The notes: generated by a model from the sequence alone, not told the origin. 64,000 bases of DNA from Chitinibacter sp. SCUT-21 (GCA_041874755.1 CP102611.1:1860001-1924000); one strand, 5' to 3'. Positions 9,137-17,490 are shown, counted from the first letter of the stretch. Numbers and translations: made by a program.

Positions 9137-9150
9137 CTAGATTAATCTAG
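9137..9150. repeat. 14-base perfect palindrome in the prmC/FKBP gap
   Basis: CTAGATTAATCTAG is a perfect palindrome. It is bracketed by two near-identical direct copies, GCGAGCCAATAC (9126-9137) and GCGAGCAATAC (9150-9160). It lies between the FKBP stop and the prmC start, so it could be a regulator site for prmC or a weak hairpin. Confidence 0.45.
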
Positions 9151-9161
9151 CGAGCAATACC

Positions 9162-9503
9162 CTAGTCATCCCGCGTTAGCACTTCAAGTAATTCAATCTC
9201 GAAGTGCAAATTGGAATTCGGCTTGATGTGCGCGCCGATTTGGCGCTCGCCGTAGGCTAAATGCGCGGGAACAAAGAGCTTGCGCTTGCCGCCGACCTTC
9301 ATCCCCATAATGCCTTGATCCCAACCTTTGATGACGCGGCCAGTGCCGATCACGCATTGGAAGGGGCGGCCTTTGGCGACCGATGAATCAAACACAGTGC
9401 CATCTTCCAAAGTGCCGGTGTAATGCGTGGTTATCAACGCGCCGCGCACGGCTTCTTTACCGTCGCCAACGACGAGATCTTCAATGATTAATTCGGTGCT
9501 CAT
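9162..9503 (-). CDS. FKBP-type peptidyl-prolyl cis-trans isomerase
   Basis: 113 residues, a single FKBP domain with no signal peptide, so cytoplasmic. Core motifs are VHYTG-like THYTGTLEDGTVFDSS, FQCVIGTGRVIKGWDQGIMGMKVGGKRKL and the terminal strand LHFEIELLEV. There is no SlyD-type insert-in-flap or His-rich tail. It catalyses prolyl isomerisation and assists folding. It is followed by prmC 75 bases downstream and preceded by the kinase gene, 33 bases away, on the same strand. Confidence 0.94.
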   Translation of the reverse strand: MSTELIIEDLVVGDGKEAVRGALITTHYTGTLEDGTVFDSSVAKGRPFQCVIGTGRVIKGWDQGIMGMKVGGKRKLFVPAHLAYGERQIGAHIKPNSNLHFEIELLEVLTRDD

Positions 9504-9536
9504 AGCTCAACTCTAAAATAGGCTTAGGCCGCTATT

Positions 9537-10874
9537 TTAGCGCAGATCGGGCAAGATCATCGTAACGCGTCCGCCGCCCAATGCACCGCGCCCCAGCTCA
9601 ATCTGGCCTTGGTAAGCATGAATAATATCGGCGACGACGCTCAAGCCGATGCCATGTCCAGCAACACGCTCGTCCAGGCGGATGCCACGCTGCAGCGGCG
9701 CTTGTGTGTCGCTAAAACCGGGGCCATCGTCGTCGATGATGATATTGAGTTGTCCATCAGCAACGCGCATTTGCAAGGCCACGCGCGATCGCGCCCATTT
9801 GCCGGCGTTATCGAGCACATTGCCGATAATTTCAAACGCATCGCCTTCGTCGATTGGCCACTGCAGGCTGGCATCACATTCTGCGCTAAATGCTAACTCC
9901 CGCGCCGCATGCACTTTTTGCATGCTGGTGATCAGACGTTGCGCAATCGGCGCTAGCGCCAAAACTGGCGCGAGTTCGGTCTGGCCACGCATCGCGGCGC
10001 GGCCTAATTGATGCTGAACGATATGATCCATCCGCGTGATTTGCTCGGCGATGGTTTGGCGCTGCTGCACGGCATCGCTGCTGTCTTGCTCGGCGCGCAA
10101 TATCGCCAGCGGTGTTTTTAAGCTGTGCGCCAAGTCGGCCAAGGCCTCGCGGTAGCGCTGTTGCCGTGCGTGTTCTTGTTCGACCAAGCGATTCAAACGC
10201 TGCGCCAGCGGCGCGATTTCTCTTGGGTAAATACCATTGACCTGTTTTTGCTCGCCATTTTCAATCGCTGCCAGTTCAGACTCTAAACGGCGCATCGGCG
10301 ATAGGCCCCAGCGTAATAGCAGCGCTTGCGCAATTAATAAGCAAATCGCCGCGGCCACCAGCCAGCCCCACAGCGCGCGCTGAAATTGCGCCAATTGCGC
10401 GGCATAACGTCGCGTGTCTTCAAACACTGCAAAACGCACCGTTTGGCTATGTTCGCCAATTTCCCAGCGCACTTGATACGCGCTGGCTAAATATTCACGG
10501 CCTGCCAAAGCCATTGTTTCATGCTGCCAAACACCCGTTTTGAGCTGTGGCATGGGTAGTGATCCTTGCTGCAGTGCCGAAGGCGAGCGCCATTGCTCGT
10601 TGTGCGATGGGTTTTCAATTTGCGCGTACAGGCCAGAATGCGGCACTGATAGCAAGGGCTCGGCAATCGTCGCGGGCAAGATCAGTTTGCCGCTCGGGCC
10701 TACCTCGGTGATCGCGATCAGCATATAGATCGCGCTTTGTAGACGCTCGAAATGGCTTTTGCGCAGATGATCAGAATAAACGCCCTGCACGGCAACACCG
10801 GCAAGGCAGAAAAAAGTCAGCATCACGACACTGGCACCGATGTGCAGTCGTGCTCGAATTGATAAATTGCGCAT
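9537..10874 (-). CDS. PhoQ-like sensor histidine kinase
   Basis: 445 residues. TM1 is about 12-32 and TM2 about 170-190, with a periplasmic sensor domain of about 135 residues between. A HAMP-like linker follows, then a HisKA segment with LAHSLKTPLAILR (His250). This HSLKTP form is typical of PhoQ-type kinases rather than the common HELRTP. The HATPase has NVLDNAGKWA (N box), DDDGPGF (G1) and GHGIGLSVV (G2). It starts five bases after the regulator stop, as last gene of the PepSY-regulator-kinase operon. The signal is unknown; magnesium, acid or cationic peptides would be the family precedent. Confidence 0.92.
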   Translation of the reverse strand: MRNLSIRARLHIGASVVMLTFFCLAGVAVQGVYSDHLRKSHFERLQSAIYMLIAITEVGPSGKLILPATIAEPLLSVPHSGLYAQIENPSHNEQWRSPSALQQGSLPMPQLKTGVWQHETMALAGREYLASAYQVRWEIGEHSQTVRFAVFEDTRRYAAQLAQFQRALWGWLVAAAICLLIAQALLLRWGLSPMRRLESELAAIENGEQKQVNGIYPREIAPLAQRLNRLVEQEHARQQRYREALADLAHSLKTPLAILRAEQDSSDAVQQRQTIAEQITRMDHIVQHQLGRAAMRGQTELAPVLALAPIAQRLITSMQKVHAARELAFSAECDASLQWPIDEGDAFEIIGNVLDNAGKWARSRVALQMRVADGQLNIIIDDDGPGFSDTQAPLQRGIRLDERVAGHGIGLSVVADIIHAYQGQIELGRGALGGGRVTMILPDLR

Positions 10875-10879
10875 GCGGT

Positions 10880-11557
10880 TTAAACGCCGTCCACGTTCAA
10901 ACGATAACCCCGACCGCGCAATGTTTCGATCAGGCCAAGCTGAGCATCAGGATCGAGTTTGCGGCGCAGACGGCCGATCAACACTTCGATCACATTGCTG
11001 TCTCTATCGTCGTCGTGCGGGTAAAGATAGTCGGATAGCGCTTGCTTGCTCACCACATTCGGGCGCTGCTGGATTAAATACTCGAGCAAGCGGTATTCAA
11101 ACGCGGTCAGTTCAACTGGGCCAGCGCTGGTACTAACTTGCTGGCGCGCCAAATCGACTTGAATTGCGCCTAAATTGAGCCCAGTGGGCTGCGCTTTTAA
11201 AGCGCGGCGCAAGAGCGCCATGACACGCGCGGCCAATTCGGGGTATTCAAACGGTTTGGTCAGGTAATCATCGGCGCCCGCTTCCAGCCCGGCCACTTTG
11301 TCTTGCCAATTGGAGCGCGCGGTTAGCACTAAAATCGGTGTGCTTTTACCCGCGGCGCGAACTTTGCGAATTAATTCAACGCCATTGAGTTTAGGCAGGC
11401 CCAAATCGACAATCAGCAAATCAAATGGGTATTCGCACGCTTGGTATAGACCATCAGCGCCATCGCTGGCCGTATCGACGCGATAACCCGCTTCGACCAA
11501 TTTCTTGGCCAAAGGCTCGCGCAGCGCGGCTTCGTCTTCAATCAGCAATAAACGCAT
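10880..11557 (-). CDS. OmpR/PhoP-family response regulator
   Basis: 225 residues. The N-terminal receiver has acidic Glu7/Asp8, phospho-acceptor Asp51 in LIVDLGLP, the LTAR strand and Lys in TKPFEYPEL. The C-terminal winged helix has TAFEYRLLEYL, SDYLYPHDDDRDSNVIEVLIGRLRRKL and a terminal RGRGYRL wing. This wHTH wording is closest to PhoP/QseB-type regulators. It is the partner of the kinase just downstream and begins two bases after the PepSY gene. Confidence 0.95.
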   Translation of the reverse strand: MRLLLIEDEAALREPLAKKLVEAGYRVDTASDGADGLYQACEYPFDLLIVDLGLPKLNGVELIRKVRAAGKSTPILVLTARSNWQDKVAGLEAGADDYLTKPFEYPELAARVMALLRRALKAQPTGLNLGAIQVDLARQQVSTSAGPVELTAFEYRLLEYLIQQRPNVVSKQALSDYLYPHDDDRDSNVIEVLIGRLRRKLDPDAQLGLIETLRGRGYRLNVDGV

Positions 11558-11559
11558 AA

Positions 11560-11799
11560 TTAGCGCACGGCACCGCTGGCTTCGTCGACAAACACCGCGC
11601 GGACATCACCACTCGGGGTGAGCACTTTTACGCGCCACACCGATTTACCCGCATCGATAAATTTTTCAACGTTCAGCACTTTGCCGCCGTTGGTTTTCTT
11701 TTGCGCCAAATCGGCAGCTTCATCGCGGTTTACAGCGGCAAAGACCGAAGTTGCACTGAAACACAGCACTAAAATCATTACTTTAATCAACGATTTCAT
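11560..11799 (-). CDS. Small secreted PepSY-domain protein
   Basis: 79 residues: a signal peptide (MKSLIKVMILVLCFSATSVFA, cleavage after about 21) followed by one PepSY unit with RDEAADLAQKKTNGGKVLNVEKF and a strand ending VFVDEASGAVR. PepSY domains are small periplasmic modules thought to inhibit peptidases or act as ligand sensors. Its place as first gene of a two-component operon is common in proteobacteria and suggests that it tunes the kinase's periplasmic domain or is itself under its control. The linkage is seen; the function is inferred. Confidence 0.9.
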   Translation of the reverse strand: MKSLIKVMILVLCFSATSVFAAVNRDEAADLAQKKTNGGKVLNVEKFIDAGKSVWRVKVLTPSGDVRAVFVDEASGAVR

Positions 11800-11868
11800 T
11801 TGGTTTTCCCCTTCAAGCTGCCCATTGTACCCGTAAGCGCCAATTCAAGCTTTAGATTGACAGCAAAC

Positions 11869-12426
11869 TTAATCATCCAGCTCAACGATCAACTTAACTG
11901 GAATTCGTGCGCCTGGACGACCAGGATAGCGAGTCATCGTCGTGCTATAAATTTGCGAGCGGTATTCGTAATCGACGCGATAATCACGTACTTGTTCACG
12001 ATAGTCATTCACCTCGCGGCAGCGTTTTACTTCACGCTGCACCGGATCAACGCGGCGCGCGCTCGGATCAGACAAGTGATTGCCAACCATCGCACCGATC
12101 AGTGTGCCCGCCACCGTCGCCACATCTTTACCGCGCCCTTTGCCGACCTGATGCCCCAGCACCCCACCCGCAACACCACCGATAATCGTACCGGTATAGT
12201 TGGGGTTATTATTGCTAACTACGTTTTCTGTTACCCATTCACTGCTGCACTCTTGCCGTGGCTGGCTCCATCTTTCGTATTGCGGCGTAACGCTACGAAT
12301 AATCGCATAATCTCGTTGCTTCCAACGTTTAGGCTGTTTGTAATCATCCCAATCATCATCGTCGTCCGCAAATGCAGTTGTATTCACGAGCAGCGCGGCT
12401 ATTAATACCCAAAATAGTTGACGCAT
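11869..12426 (-). CDS. Glycine-zipper 2TM-domain envelope protein
   Basis: 185 residues from ATG 12426. The longer frame adds 49 residues before a clear signal peptide (MRQLFWVLIAALLVNTTAFA), so it is rejected. An acidic stretch DDDDDWDDY follows cleavage. Residues about 100-135 hold the glycine zipper, GGVAGGVLGHQVGKGRGKDV and GTLIGAMVGNHL, as in the 17-kDa surface antigen family. The C-terminal segment is a beta-rich tail with YRVDYEYRSQ. Likely periplasmic or outer-membrane associated. It is divergent from the lipoprotein at 12595. Confidence 0.85.
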   Translation of the reverse strand: MRQLFWVLIAALLVNTTAFADDDDDWDDYKQPKRWKQRDYAIIRSVTPQYERWSQPRQECSSEWVTENVVSNNNPNYTGTIIGGVAGGVLGHQVGKGRGKDVATVAGTLIGAMVGNHLSDPSARRVDPVQREVKRCREVNDYREQVRDYRVDYEYRSQIYSTTMTRYPGRPGARIPVKLIVELDD

Positions 12427-12501
12427 CGCCTCGACTCCATCTATCACTTGATAGCAGCAAGCATGCCTGAAGCGATCTGAATCAAAGCTGAATAAAATGC
12501 C

Positions 12502-12520
12502 ATTTACACGCAGTGTGAAT
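12502..12520. promoter_or_regulatory. Inverted repeat in a divergent promoter region
   Basis: ATTTACAC-GCA-GTGTGAAT: two 8-base arms, 7 of 8 matching, separated by three bases. It sits between the divergent glycine-zipper and lipoprotein genes and has the shape of an operator for a dimeric repressor. The regulator is unknown. Confidence 0.4.
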
Positions 12521-12594
12521 AAAAGCACAGCAGAACAGGAACTTGCCGCGACAATCGAACTCATATCGGACATAAATCCTGGAGTACCCTGAAT

Positions 12595-13254
12595 ATGAAG
12601 TCTGCTTATCCACTGAAAACCATTCGCCGCTGGGCCTTATTACCCACGCTATTGCTCGCTGGCTTGTTATCAGCCTGCGATCAAGCAAACCAGCTAACTC
12701 AAAATGTCGCCTCTTCGGTCGTCGGCATCGTTGGTGAAGAAGTGAAGCGCCAAACCGATGGCGTAATCGATCAAGTGGCGAACGAAGCCAATCAAGTCCT
12801 GCAACCACTAGGCCTTGATGCCAATCAATTGGCCAGCTCAGTCAAAGCGCAAACCACTGAATTGGCACAGCAAGTACTAAAAACCAATGGCGATTGGACA
12901 CAATTGGTGCAATATAAAGGCAAATTCCCGAATGATATCGGCTTATTTACCGAAGTTAGTCCAATCATGCCCGAACTCAAATTGGTATTGGGCGATGAAC
13001 TCACTCCGTTTCTAAGCCAAATGAGCACCCCAAGCTCATTGCAATTTGATCGCGTTTTGTATGTACTCGGCAATAAGCCACAAGGCGGCAAAACGGCGTG
13101 GCTATTAATTGACACCGATAATCGCAAAATCGAAGCCGGGATCATTCGCGACGGCAAAGAGAAAACCTTTAGCAGCAAAGGTGCGGCACTATATCGCCCC
13201 GCTGAAGTCACTCAATTTATCGAAAAGGCAACTACGGGTACTGCCAGCAAATAA
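12595..13254 (+). CDS. Putative lipoprotein of unknown function
   Basis: 219 residues. The N-terminus has Lys/Arg, a hydrophobic core and the lipobox LLSAC (acylated Cys at about 28), so it should be exported and lipid-anchored. The mature part starts with an amphipathic helical region (about 30-100: QLTQNVASSVVGIVGEEV, NEANQVLQPLGLDANQLASSV). A mixed domain follows with LVQYKGKFPNDIGLF, VLYVLGNKPQGGKTAWLLID and a final helix. I do not recognise the family. GGAG lies about ten bases before the ATG. It converges with the EAL gene across a short hairpin. Confidence 0.8.
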   Translation: MKSAYPLKTIRRWALLPTLLLAGLLSACDQANQLTQNVASSVVGIVGEEVKRQTDGVIDQVANEANQVLQPLGLDANQLASSVKAQTTELAQQVLKTNGDWTQLVQYKGKFPNDIGLFTEVSPIMPELKLVLGDELTPFLSQMSTPSSLQFDRVLYVLGNKPQGGKTAWLLIDTDNRKIEAGIIRDGKEKTFSSKGAALYRPAEVTQFIEKATTGTASK

Positions 13255-13278
13255 TATTCAGCATTGGCACCCATTAAA

Positions 13279-13295
13279 ATACCCACAAAGGGTAT
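13279..13295. repeat. ATACCC/GGGTAT hairpin between convergent genes
   Basis: ATACCC (13279-13284) and GGGTAT (13290-13295) form a 6-base stem with a 5-base loop, between the lipoprotein stop and the EAL stop. It is the shortest member of the GGGTAT/ATACCC group seen at many gene borders in this window. It could act as a weak bidirectional terminator. Confidence 0.5.
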
Positions 13296-13296
13296 C

Positions 13297-14016
13297 TTAT
13301 GCTTGATGGGTAACAAACCAAGGCCGATAAATAAAGCCCTGCACCAAATCAACGCCCAATGTTCGTGCTTTCGCGAGTTGGGCGTCGTTTTCTACCCCTT
13401 CCATGACGGTTTGTTTTCCGGTCTCGCGCGCGTATGAAATCAGGCTTACCAAGGCCGCGTGGGCTTTAGGGCAATCGAGTTGACCAAACCAGCTGCGATC
13501 AAATTTAAGGCAATCTACTTGCAGTAATAGCGGCAAGGACAGCATAGAATGCGGCGCACCAATATCATCCAGCGCTAAACGCACTTGCCGCTGCGAAAAT
13601 GCATCGGCCATGCGCGCACTTTGTTTGGCATCGGATAAATCACTATTCTCGATAATTTCCAGCACCACATCGGCGCGTGGGCTAATCAGCTCCAGCAAGG
13701 CGTGAGCCTCATCACCATCGTCGGCGGCCTGATAGGCATCGGGATCCAGATTCAGAAATAAAGTGCCCGCCGGAGCGCGATCGATTTGCAATTGCTTCAT
13801 CTGGTATTCGACTTGAAACAAGGTTAGCGGGCTATCGTGCAGCGCGTGAAACACATGATCGGTGCGTAAAATTGCGCCGGCTTGATCATAAAAACGCGCC
13901 AATGCTTCGTAGGCCACAATTTCGCCCGTTTTGGCATGGACCAAGGGCTGATACTCAACGCCAAATCGTTGCCGCCCCAAAACATCCAGCAGCAGGCTGG
14001 CAGGTAAATCGCGCAT
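13297..14016 (-). CDS. EAL-domain protein, probable cyclic-di-GMP phosphodiesterase
   Basis: 239 residues, a stand-alone EAL domain without sensor or GGDEF. Metal and substrate residues are present: EALARF (the EAL signature), LFLNLDP (Asn), EIIENSD (Glu), LALDDIG (double Asp), CLKFDRSW (Lys), MEGVEND (Glu) and QGFIYRPW. The loop-6 sequence, normally DDFGTGYSS, reads DDIGAPHSM, which is unusual and may alter dimer control or activity. The predicted reaction is c-di-GMP to pGpG. It is monocistronic, with an inverted repeat about 15 bases upstream of the start. Confidence 0.88.
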   Translation of the reverse strand: MRDLPASLLLDVLGRQRFGVEYQPLVHAKTGEIVAYEALARFYDQAGAILRTDHVFHALHDSPLTLFQVEYQMKQLQIDRAPAGTLFLNLDPDAYQAADDGDEAHALLELISPRADVVLEIIENSDLSDAKQSARMADAFSQRQVRLALDDIGAPHSMLSLPLLLQVDCLKFDRSWFGQLDCPKAHAALVSLISYARETGKQTVMEGVENDAQLAKARTLGVDLVQGFIYRPWFVTHQA

Positions 14017-14030
14017 AGGTCACACAATGA

Positions 14031-14057
14031 GAATAGTTCTTGTTATTCTAACTATTC
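14031..14057. promoter_or_regulatory. Inverted repeat upstream of the EAL gene
   Basis: GAATAGTT (14031-14038) and AACTATTC (14050-14057) are perfect 8-base inverted arms separated by 11 bases, 15 bases before the EAL start. The position suggests an operator overlapping its promoter or leader. The arm sequence also resembles AATAGTATTG-like stretches in other intergenic repeats of the window. Confidence 0.4.
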
Positions 14058-14200
14058 TTACAGCATAAACGTAGCGATTTTTGACCTTTATTTGCGTAAA
14101 GTCGACCAGTGGCAAAGAGCGTAGGGATTAAATAAGCTAGGGGTATTTAGTCCAATCAAAATTCGGAAAGGAATTTGAAAGCTATACTCCCAAAGAGTAT

Positions 14201-15364
14201 TTAGCGACTTGGCCACTGCCACGCTGGGCGTTCTAGTGGCGTTTGATCGCGCAGTTGCGTGGCGCCAAATTCTTTTTCCAGTTGCAAAATCTGCGCCTCC
14301 CGCACGCGGCTTAGCGCCGTGACCAATCTGGCCGCATGGCTGACGACGATGACTTGGCTATGCTGTGCCGCGGCGCTAATCAAGCGTGCCAAGGCGGGCA
14401 ATAAATCGGGGTGCAAACTGGTTTCTGGCTCGTTTAGCACCAGTAATTCAGGCGGGCGAGGGCTCAAAAGTGCCGCCGCCAGCAATAAATAGCGCAAGGT
14501 GCCATCGGATAATTCCGCCGCCGACAAGGGGCGTAACAAACCAGATTGCCACATTTGCAAGCTAAAACGGCCATGTTCGACGACGATGTCGACTCGAGAC
14601 CCAGCAAAAGCATCGTCAATCGCCGCATCCAACTCGTCGCCACGCCCCAATTCGCGGATCGTTTGCAGCGCAGCCGCCAAATCAGCGCCATCGTGCGCCA
14701 GCACCGGCGTATAGGTACCGATTTGCGCTTGTCGCGCTGGCGCTTGCGCATCGCTGCGCAAATGATCGTAAAAGCGCCACGCGCGCATTCGCTCACGCAG
14801 CGCCAATACTTCGGGTGCGCGCAATGGGTCGGCACAATGGCTAAATAAGCTGTCGTAATTGGGAACATGGCGGCTCAGAACTTGCCATTCACGCCCGGCG
14901 CGCACCTTGCATAAGCTGCGATCACGATCGGCTAGCAGCGCCGCCTCGCGCAGCACCGGCCCAGCCCAAATGCATTCGCGCTTAATATGCGGGTCGCTAC
15001 CAAACATTGACGTGGAATCGGGCTCAGGCAAGCCTAAATCAATCGCGTAGCCAAAATCATCAGCCGCAAAGCCCAATTTCAGCGCGATCACGTCTTTGCG
15101 CACCGTGCCTTGAATCGGCACTTCGCCGCGCAGCATACCCCGGCTGATCGTCTCCGGACCCGCCCATAAGGTCGACGCAAAACCGCCCTCTTGCGCCAAA
15201 CTCGCGACCATCCGCCCTTGCGCGCTTTCGGCCAAGAGTCGCAGTGCGCGGTACAAGCTCGATTTGCCGCTGCCATTGGCACCAGTCACCACATTGATCT
15301 GGCCCAGTGGCAAAATTAATTCACGCAGCGAGCGGTAATTGGCGATGGCGAGGGTGGTGAGCAT
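14201..15364 (-). CDS. AAA-family ATPase, OLD/RecF-like (AAA_21)
   Basis: 387 residues. Walker A is GANGSGKSS near residue 29, directly after LILPLGQINVV as in RecF/SMC-like ATPases. The signature-like SDGTLRYLLLAAALL is near 285, the Walker B region LLVLNEPETSLHPDL follows, then the switch VIVVSHAARLV. There is no nuclease (TOPRIM) domain at the C-terminus, so it is not a complete OLD protein. The family holds many uncharacterised chromosomal ATPases and some phage-defence components, but no partner gene is adjacent. The function is therefore open. Confidence 0.85.
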   Translation of the reverse strand: MLTTLAIANYRSLRELILPLGQINVVTGANGSGKSSLYRALRLLAESAQGRMVASLAQEGGFASTLWAGPETISRGMLRGEVPIQGTVRKDVIALKLGFAADDFGYAIDLGLPEPDSTSMFGSDPHIKRECIWAGPVLREAALLADRDRSLCKVRAGREWQVLSRHVPNYDSLFSHCADPLRAPEVLALRERMRAWRFYDHLRSDAQAPARQAQIGTYTPVLAHDGADLAAALQTIRELGRGDELDAAIDDAFAGSRVDIVVEHGRFSLQMWQSGLLRPLSAAELSDGTLRYLLLAAALLSPRPPELLVLNEPETSLHPDLLPALARLISAAAQHSQVIVVSHAARLVTALSRVREAQILQLEKEFGATQLRDQTPLERPAWQWPSR

Positions 15365-15378
15365 AAAAATAGGCCGCT

Positions 15379-15789
15379 TTATTCAATTCGCACAATGTAA
15401 CGATGTTCGCTGATTCGATCTTGATGATTTTCGAGCAAAACGATGGTGTCGACCCCACGCTCGATGGCCTTAAAAGTCCATGTTTGTACCATCAAGCAGC
15501 AGCCCAGATAGAGATTGTTCTTATCTGCCGGATTGCGGTAATCCATCGCAGATGTCAGGAACTTCACCTTGCGATGGCCGGATTTTAGCGTATATGACTG
15601 AGCCATAGCGGGTGCGACGAGCATTTGAATGTTAAAGTTCCTGCCCTTTTTAACCCTTAACTCGCTAGACTGATCGACTTCTGTGAAACGATTACTCACT
15701 TGGGCCTGGGCGTTTACGTGAAGTACCAACCCCAAACTCAAGAGCTGCGCCAACAGCGCAAAAACAAAGGTAAACGGCGCTTTACACAT
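15379..15789 (-). CDS. Secreted protein, possibly chagasin-like (I42 inhibitor fold)
   Basis: 136 residues with a signal peptide ending LVLHVNAQA. The mature protein is all-beta. The last 45 residues, with QTWTFKAIERGVDTIVLLENHQD and YIVRIE, resemble the G-x-TFxF-strand and final strands of the chagasin/I42 cysteine-protease inhibitor fold. The NPTTGY inhibitory loop is absent; the corresponding region reads YRNPADKNNLYLGCC. It may thus be a relative that lost inhibition, or a different small Ig-like protein. It lies 15 bases upstream of the AAA ATPase on the same strand, so the two may be cotranscribed. Confidence 0.5.
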   Translation of the reverse strand: MCKAPFTFVFALLAQLLSLGLVLHVNAQAQVSNRFTEVDQSSELRVKKGRNFNIQMLVAPAMAQSYTLKSGHRKVKFLTSAMDYRNPADKNNLYLGCCLMVQTWTFKAIERGVDTIVLLENHQDRISEHRYIVRIE

Positions 15790-15858
15790 TCAAAATCTCC
15801 CTACGTATCACAATGAAGATCAATTGAATAATGGCCTGCATCCATATACCCCAAAGAT

Positions 15859-17295
15859 TTACATCAAAAACACCGTCGCCAATCCAAGGAAAATAAAGAA
15901 GCCCAAGCTATCGGTCATTGCGGTAATCATCACCGACGAGCCGTAGGCTGGATCGCGCCCGAGCTTTTGCATGGCCAACGGCACAAAAAGCCCGACCATC
16001 GCCGCAACCAGCATATTGAGCAGCATCGCGCTGGTCATCACCAAGCCCAAATCCCATTTGCCGTACAGCGCCCACGCGATCAGGCCAAGTACGCCGCCCC
16101 ACACCGCGCCGTTAATCAGCGCGATGCCGAGTTCTTTCATCATCAACATCCGCGTGTTCGACGCGGTAATTTGCCCCAGCGCCAAGCCGCGGATAATCAG
16201 CGTCGTCGTTTGCGTACCGGTATTGCCGCCAATGCCCGACACAATCGGCATCAACGCGGCGAGCGCGACCAAGTGTTGAATTGTGCCTTCAAACGCGCCG
16301 ATGACACGGCTGGCGATAAAGGCGGTGCAAATATTAATCGCCAGCCACGGCCAGCGGTTTTTAACCGCTTTGCCGACGCTGGAAAATAAATCTTCGTCTT
16401 TCAAACCGGCCAAGGAGAGCACTTCGGCTTCGGATTCTTCCCGGATGACGTCGACCATTTGATCGACGGTGATGCGGCCGATTACTTTGTGGTTGGAATC
16501 AACCACCGGCGCCGAGACCAAGTCATAGCGCTCGAACGCTTGCGCCGCTTCGCCGGCGTCGTCAAAGGGCTGGAAAATCACCACGTCGTCGGCCATTACA
16601 TTGCCGACGTATTGGTCTGGATCGCTTACCAATAGTTTGTTCAGGGGCAATACCCCCTTGATAATTTCATCTTCATCGACGACAAACAGCTTATCGGTAT
16701 GCGTTGGCAATTCATCAAAGCGGCGTAAATAGCGCAGCACGACTTCGAGCCGCACGTCGGCGCGAATCGTCACCATATCGAAATCCATCAGCGCGCCGAC
16801 TTGATCGTCGGTGTACGACATCGCCGACTGCACTTCGGCGCGATCTTCGGCGTCCAGCGTGCCCAAAACTTCGCTTTGCACGTCCTGCGGCAGATCGGGC
16901 ACCAGATCGGCCAGCTCGTCGGTATCGAGTTGACCCGCTGCGGCGACCATTTCGTGCGGCGCCATATCAGCGAGCAGCGATTCGCGCACCGCATCTGAGA
17001 CTTCAAGCAGAATTTCGCCGTCGTCGTCCGCATCGACCAAGCCCCAGATCGTCAAGCGATCTGCGGGTGGCAAGGCTTCCAGAATGTGCGCGATATCGGC
17101 CGGGTGCAGCGCGGCGAGCTTCATTTGCAGCTCGGCGAGGTTTTGTCGATGGACTAACTGCTCGACCAGATCATGTTTGGCCATTTCCTGCTTATGCACC
17201 ATGCCCTCAACGAGCTTGTGGCGCTCGAGCAGGCGGATCACTTGTTGCAAGCTTTCTTGCAGGCTTTCTTGCGGTTTGCGGCTGATCACAGTCAT
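15859..17295 (-). CDS. mgtE: Magnesium transporter MgtE
   Basis: 478 residues from ATG 17295; the longer upstream frame is not needed. Layout is canonical: an N-terminal MgtE_N superhelix (about 30-135, LHPADIAHILEALPPADR), two CBS domains (about 140-265), a connecting helix, and a five-helix membrane domain. The membrane domain includes ASRVIGAFE, PIVSGIGGNTGTQTTTL and MLLNMLVAAMVGLFVPL. The cytosolic domains close the channel when internal Mg2+ is high. It is divergent from corA, so two unrelated Mg2+ uptake systems share one control region. Confidence 0.96.
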   Translation of the reverse strand: MTVISRKPQESLQESLQQVIRLLERHKLVEGMVHKQEMAKHDLVEQLVHRQNLAELQMKLAALHPADIAHILEALPPADRLTIWGLVDADDDGEILLEVSDAVRESLLADMAPHEMVAAAGQLDTDELADLVPDLPQDVQSEVLGTLDAEDRAEVQSAMSYTDDQVGALMDFDMVTIRADVRLEVVLRYLRRFDELPTHTDKLFVVDEDEIIKGVLPLNKLLVSDPDQYVGNVMADDVVIFQPFDDAGEAAQAFERYDLVSAPVVDSNHKVIGRITVDQMVDVIREESEAEVLSLAGLKDEDLFSSVGKAVKNRWPWLAINICTAFIASRVIGAFEGTIQHLVALAALMPIVSGIGGNTGTQTTTLIIRGLALGQITASNTRMLMMKELGIALINGAVWGGVLGLIAWALYGKWDLGLVMTSAMLLNMLVAAMVGLFVPLAMQKLGRDPAYGSSVMITAMTDSLGFFIFLGLATVFLM

Positions 17296-17484
17296 AAGCT
17301 TGGCCCTGCGAGTGACTATTTCAGCAAAGAGAAATAGCTCGGGGTGAATGGTGCGGCGCAGTGTAGCACGCGGCCAATGACAACTCACCCGTTACCCTGG
17401 ATTTGCACACGCTGTTTAGCTCATTTTTTAGGCACAAAGCATGGGATAACATGGATCGGCACAGCGCGGAATGGCCGACTGCCG

Positions 17485-17490
17485 TATAAT
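17485..17490 (+). promoter_or_regulatory. Candidate -10 element of corA
   Basis: A perfect TATAAT lies 36 bases before the corA ATG. No good -35 is seen 17 bases upstream, so activation by a regulator or a weak promoter is possible. Confidence 0.4.

Noticed and set aside
14201..15789. OLD-like ATPase plus secreted protein as a phage-defence system
   Set aside because: No TOPRIM nuclease, UvrD-like helicase or toxin partner; the partner has a signal peptide. The neighbours are housekeeping genes.
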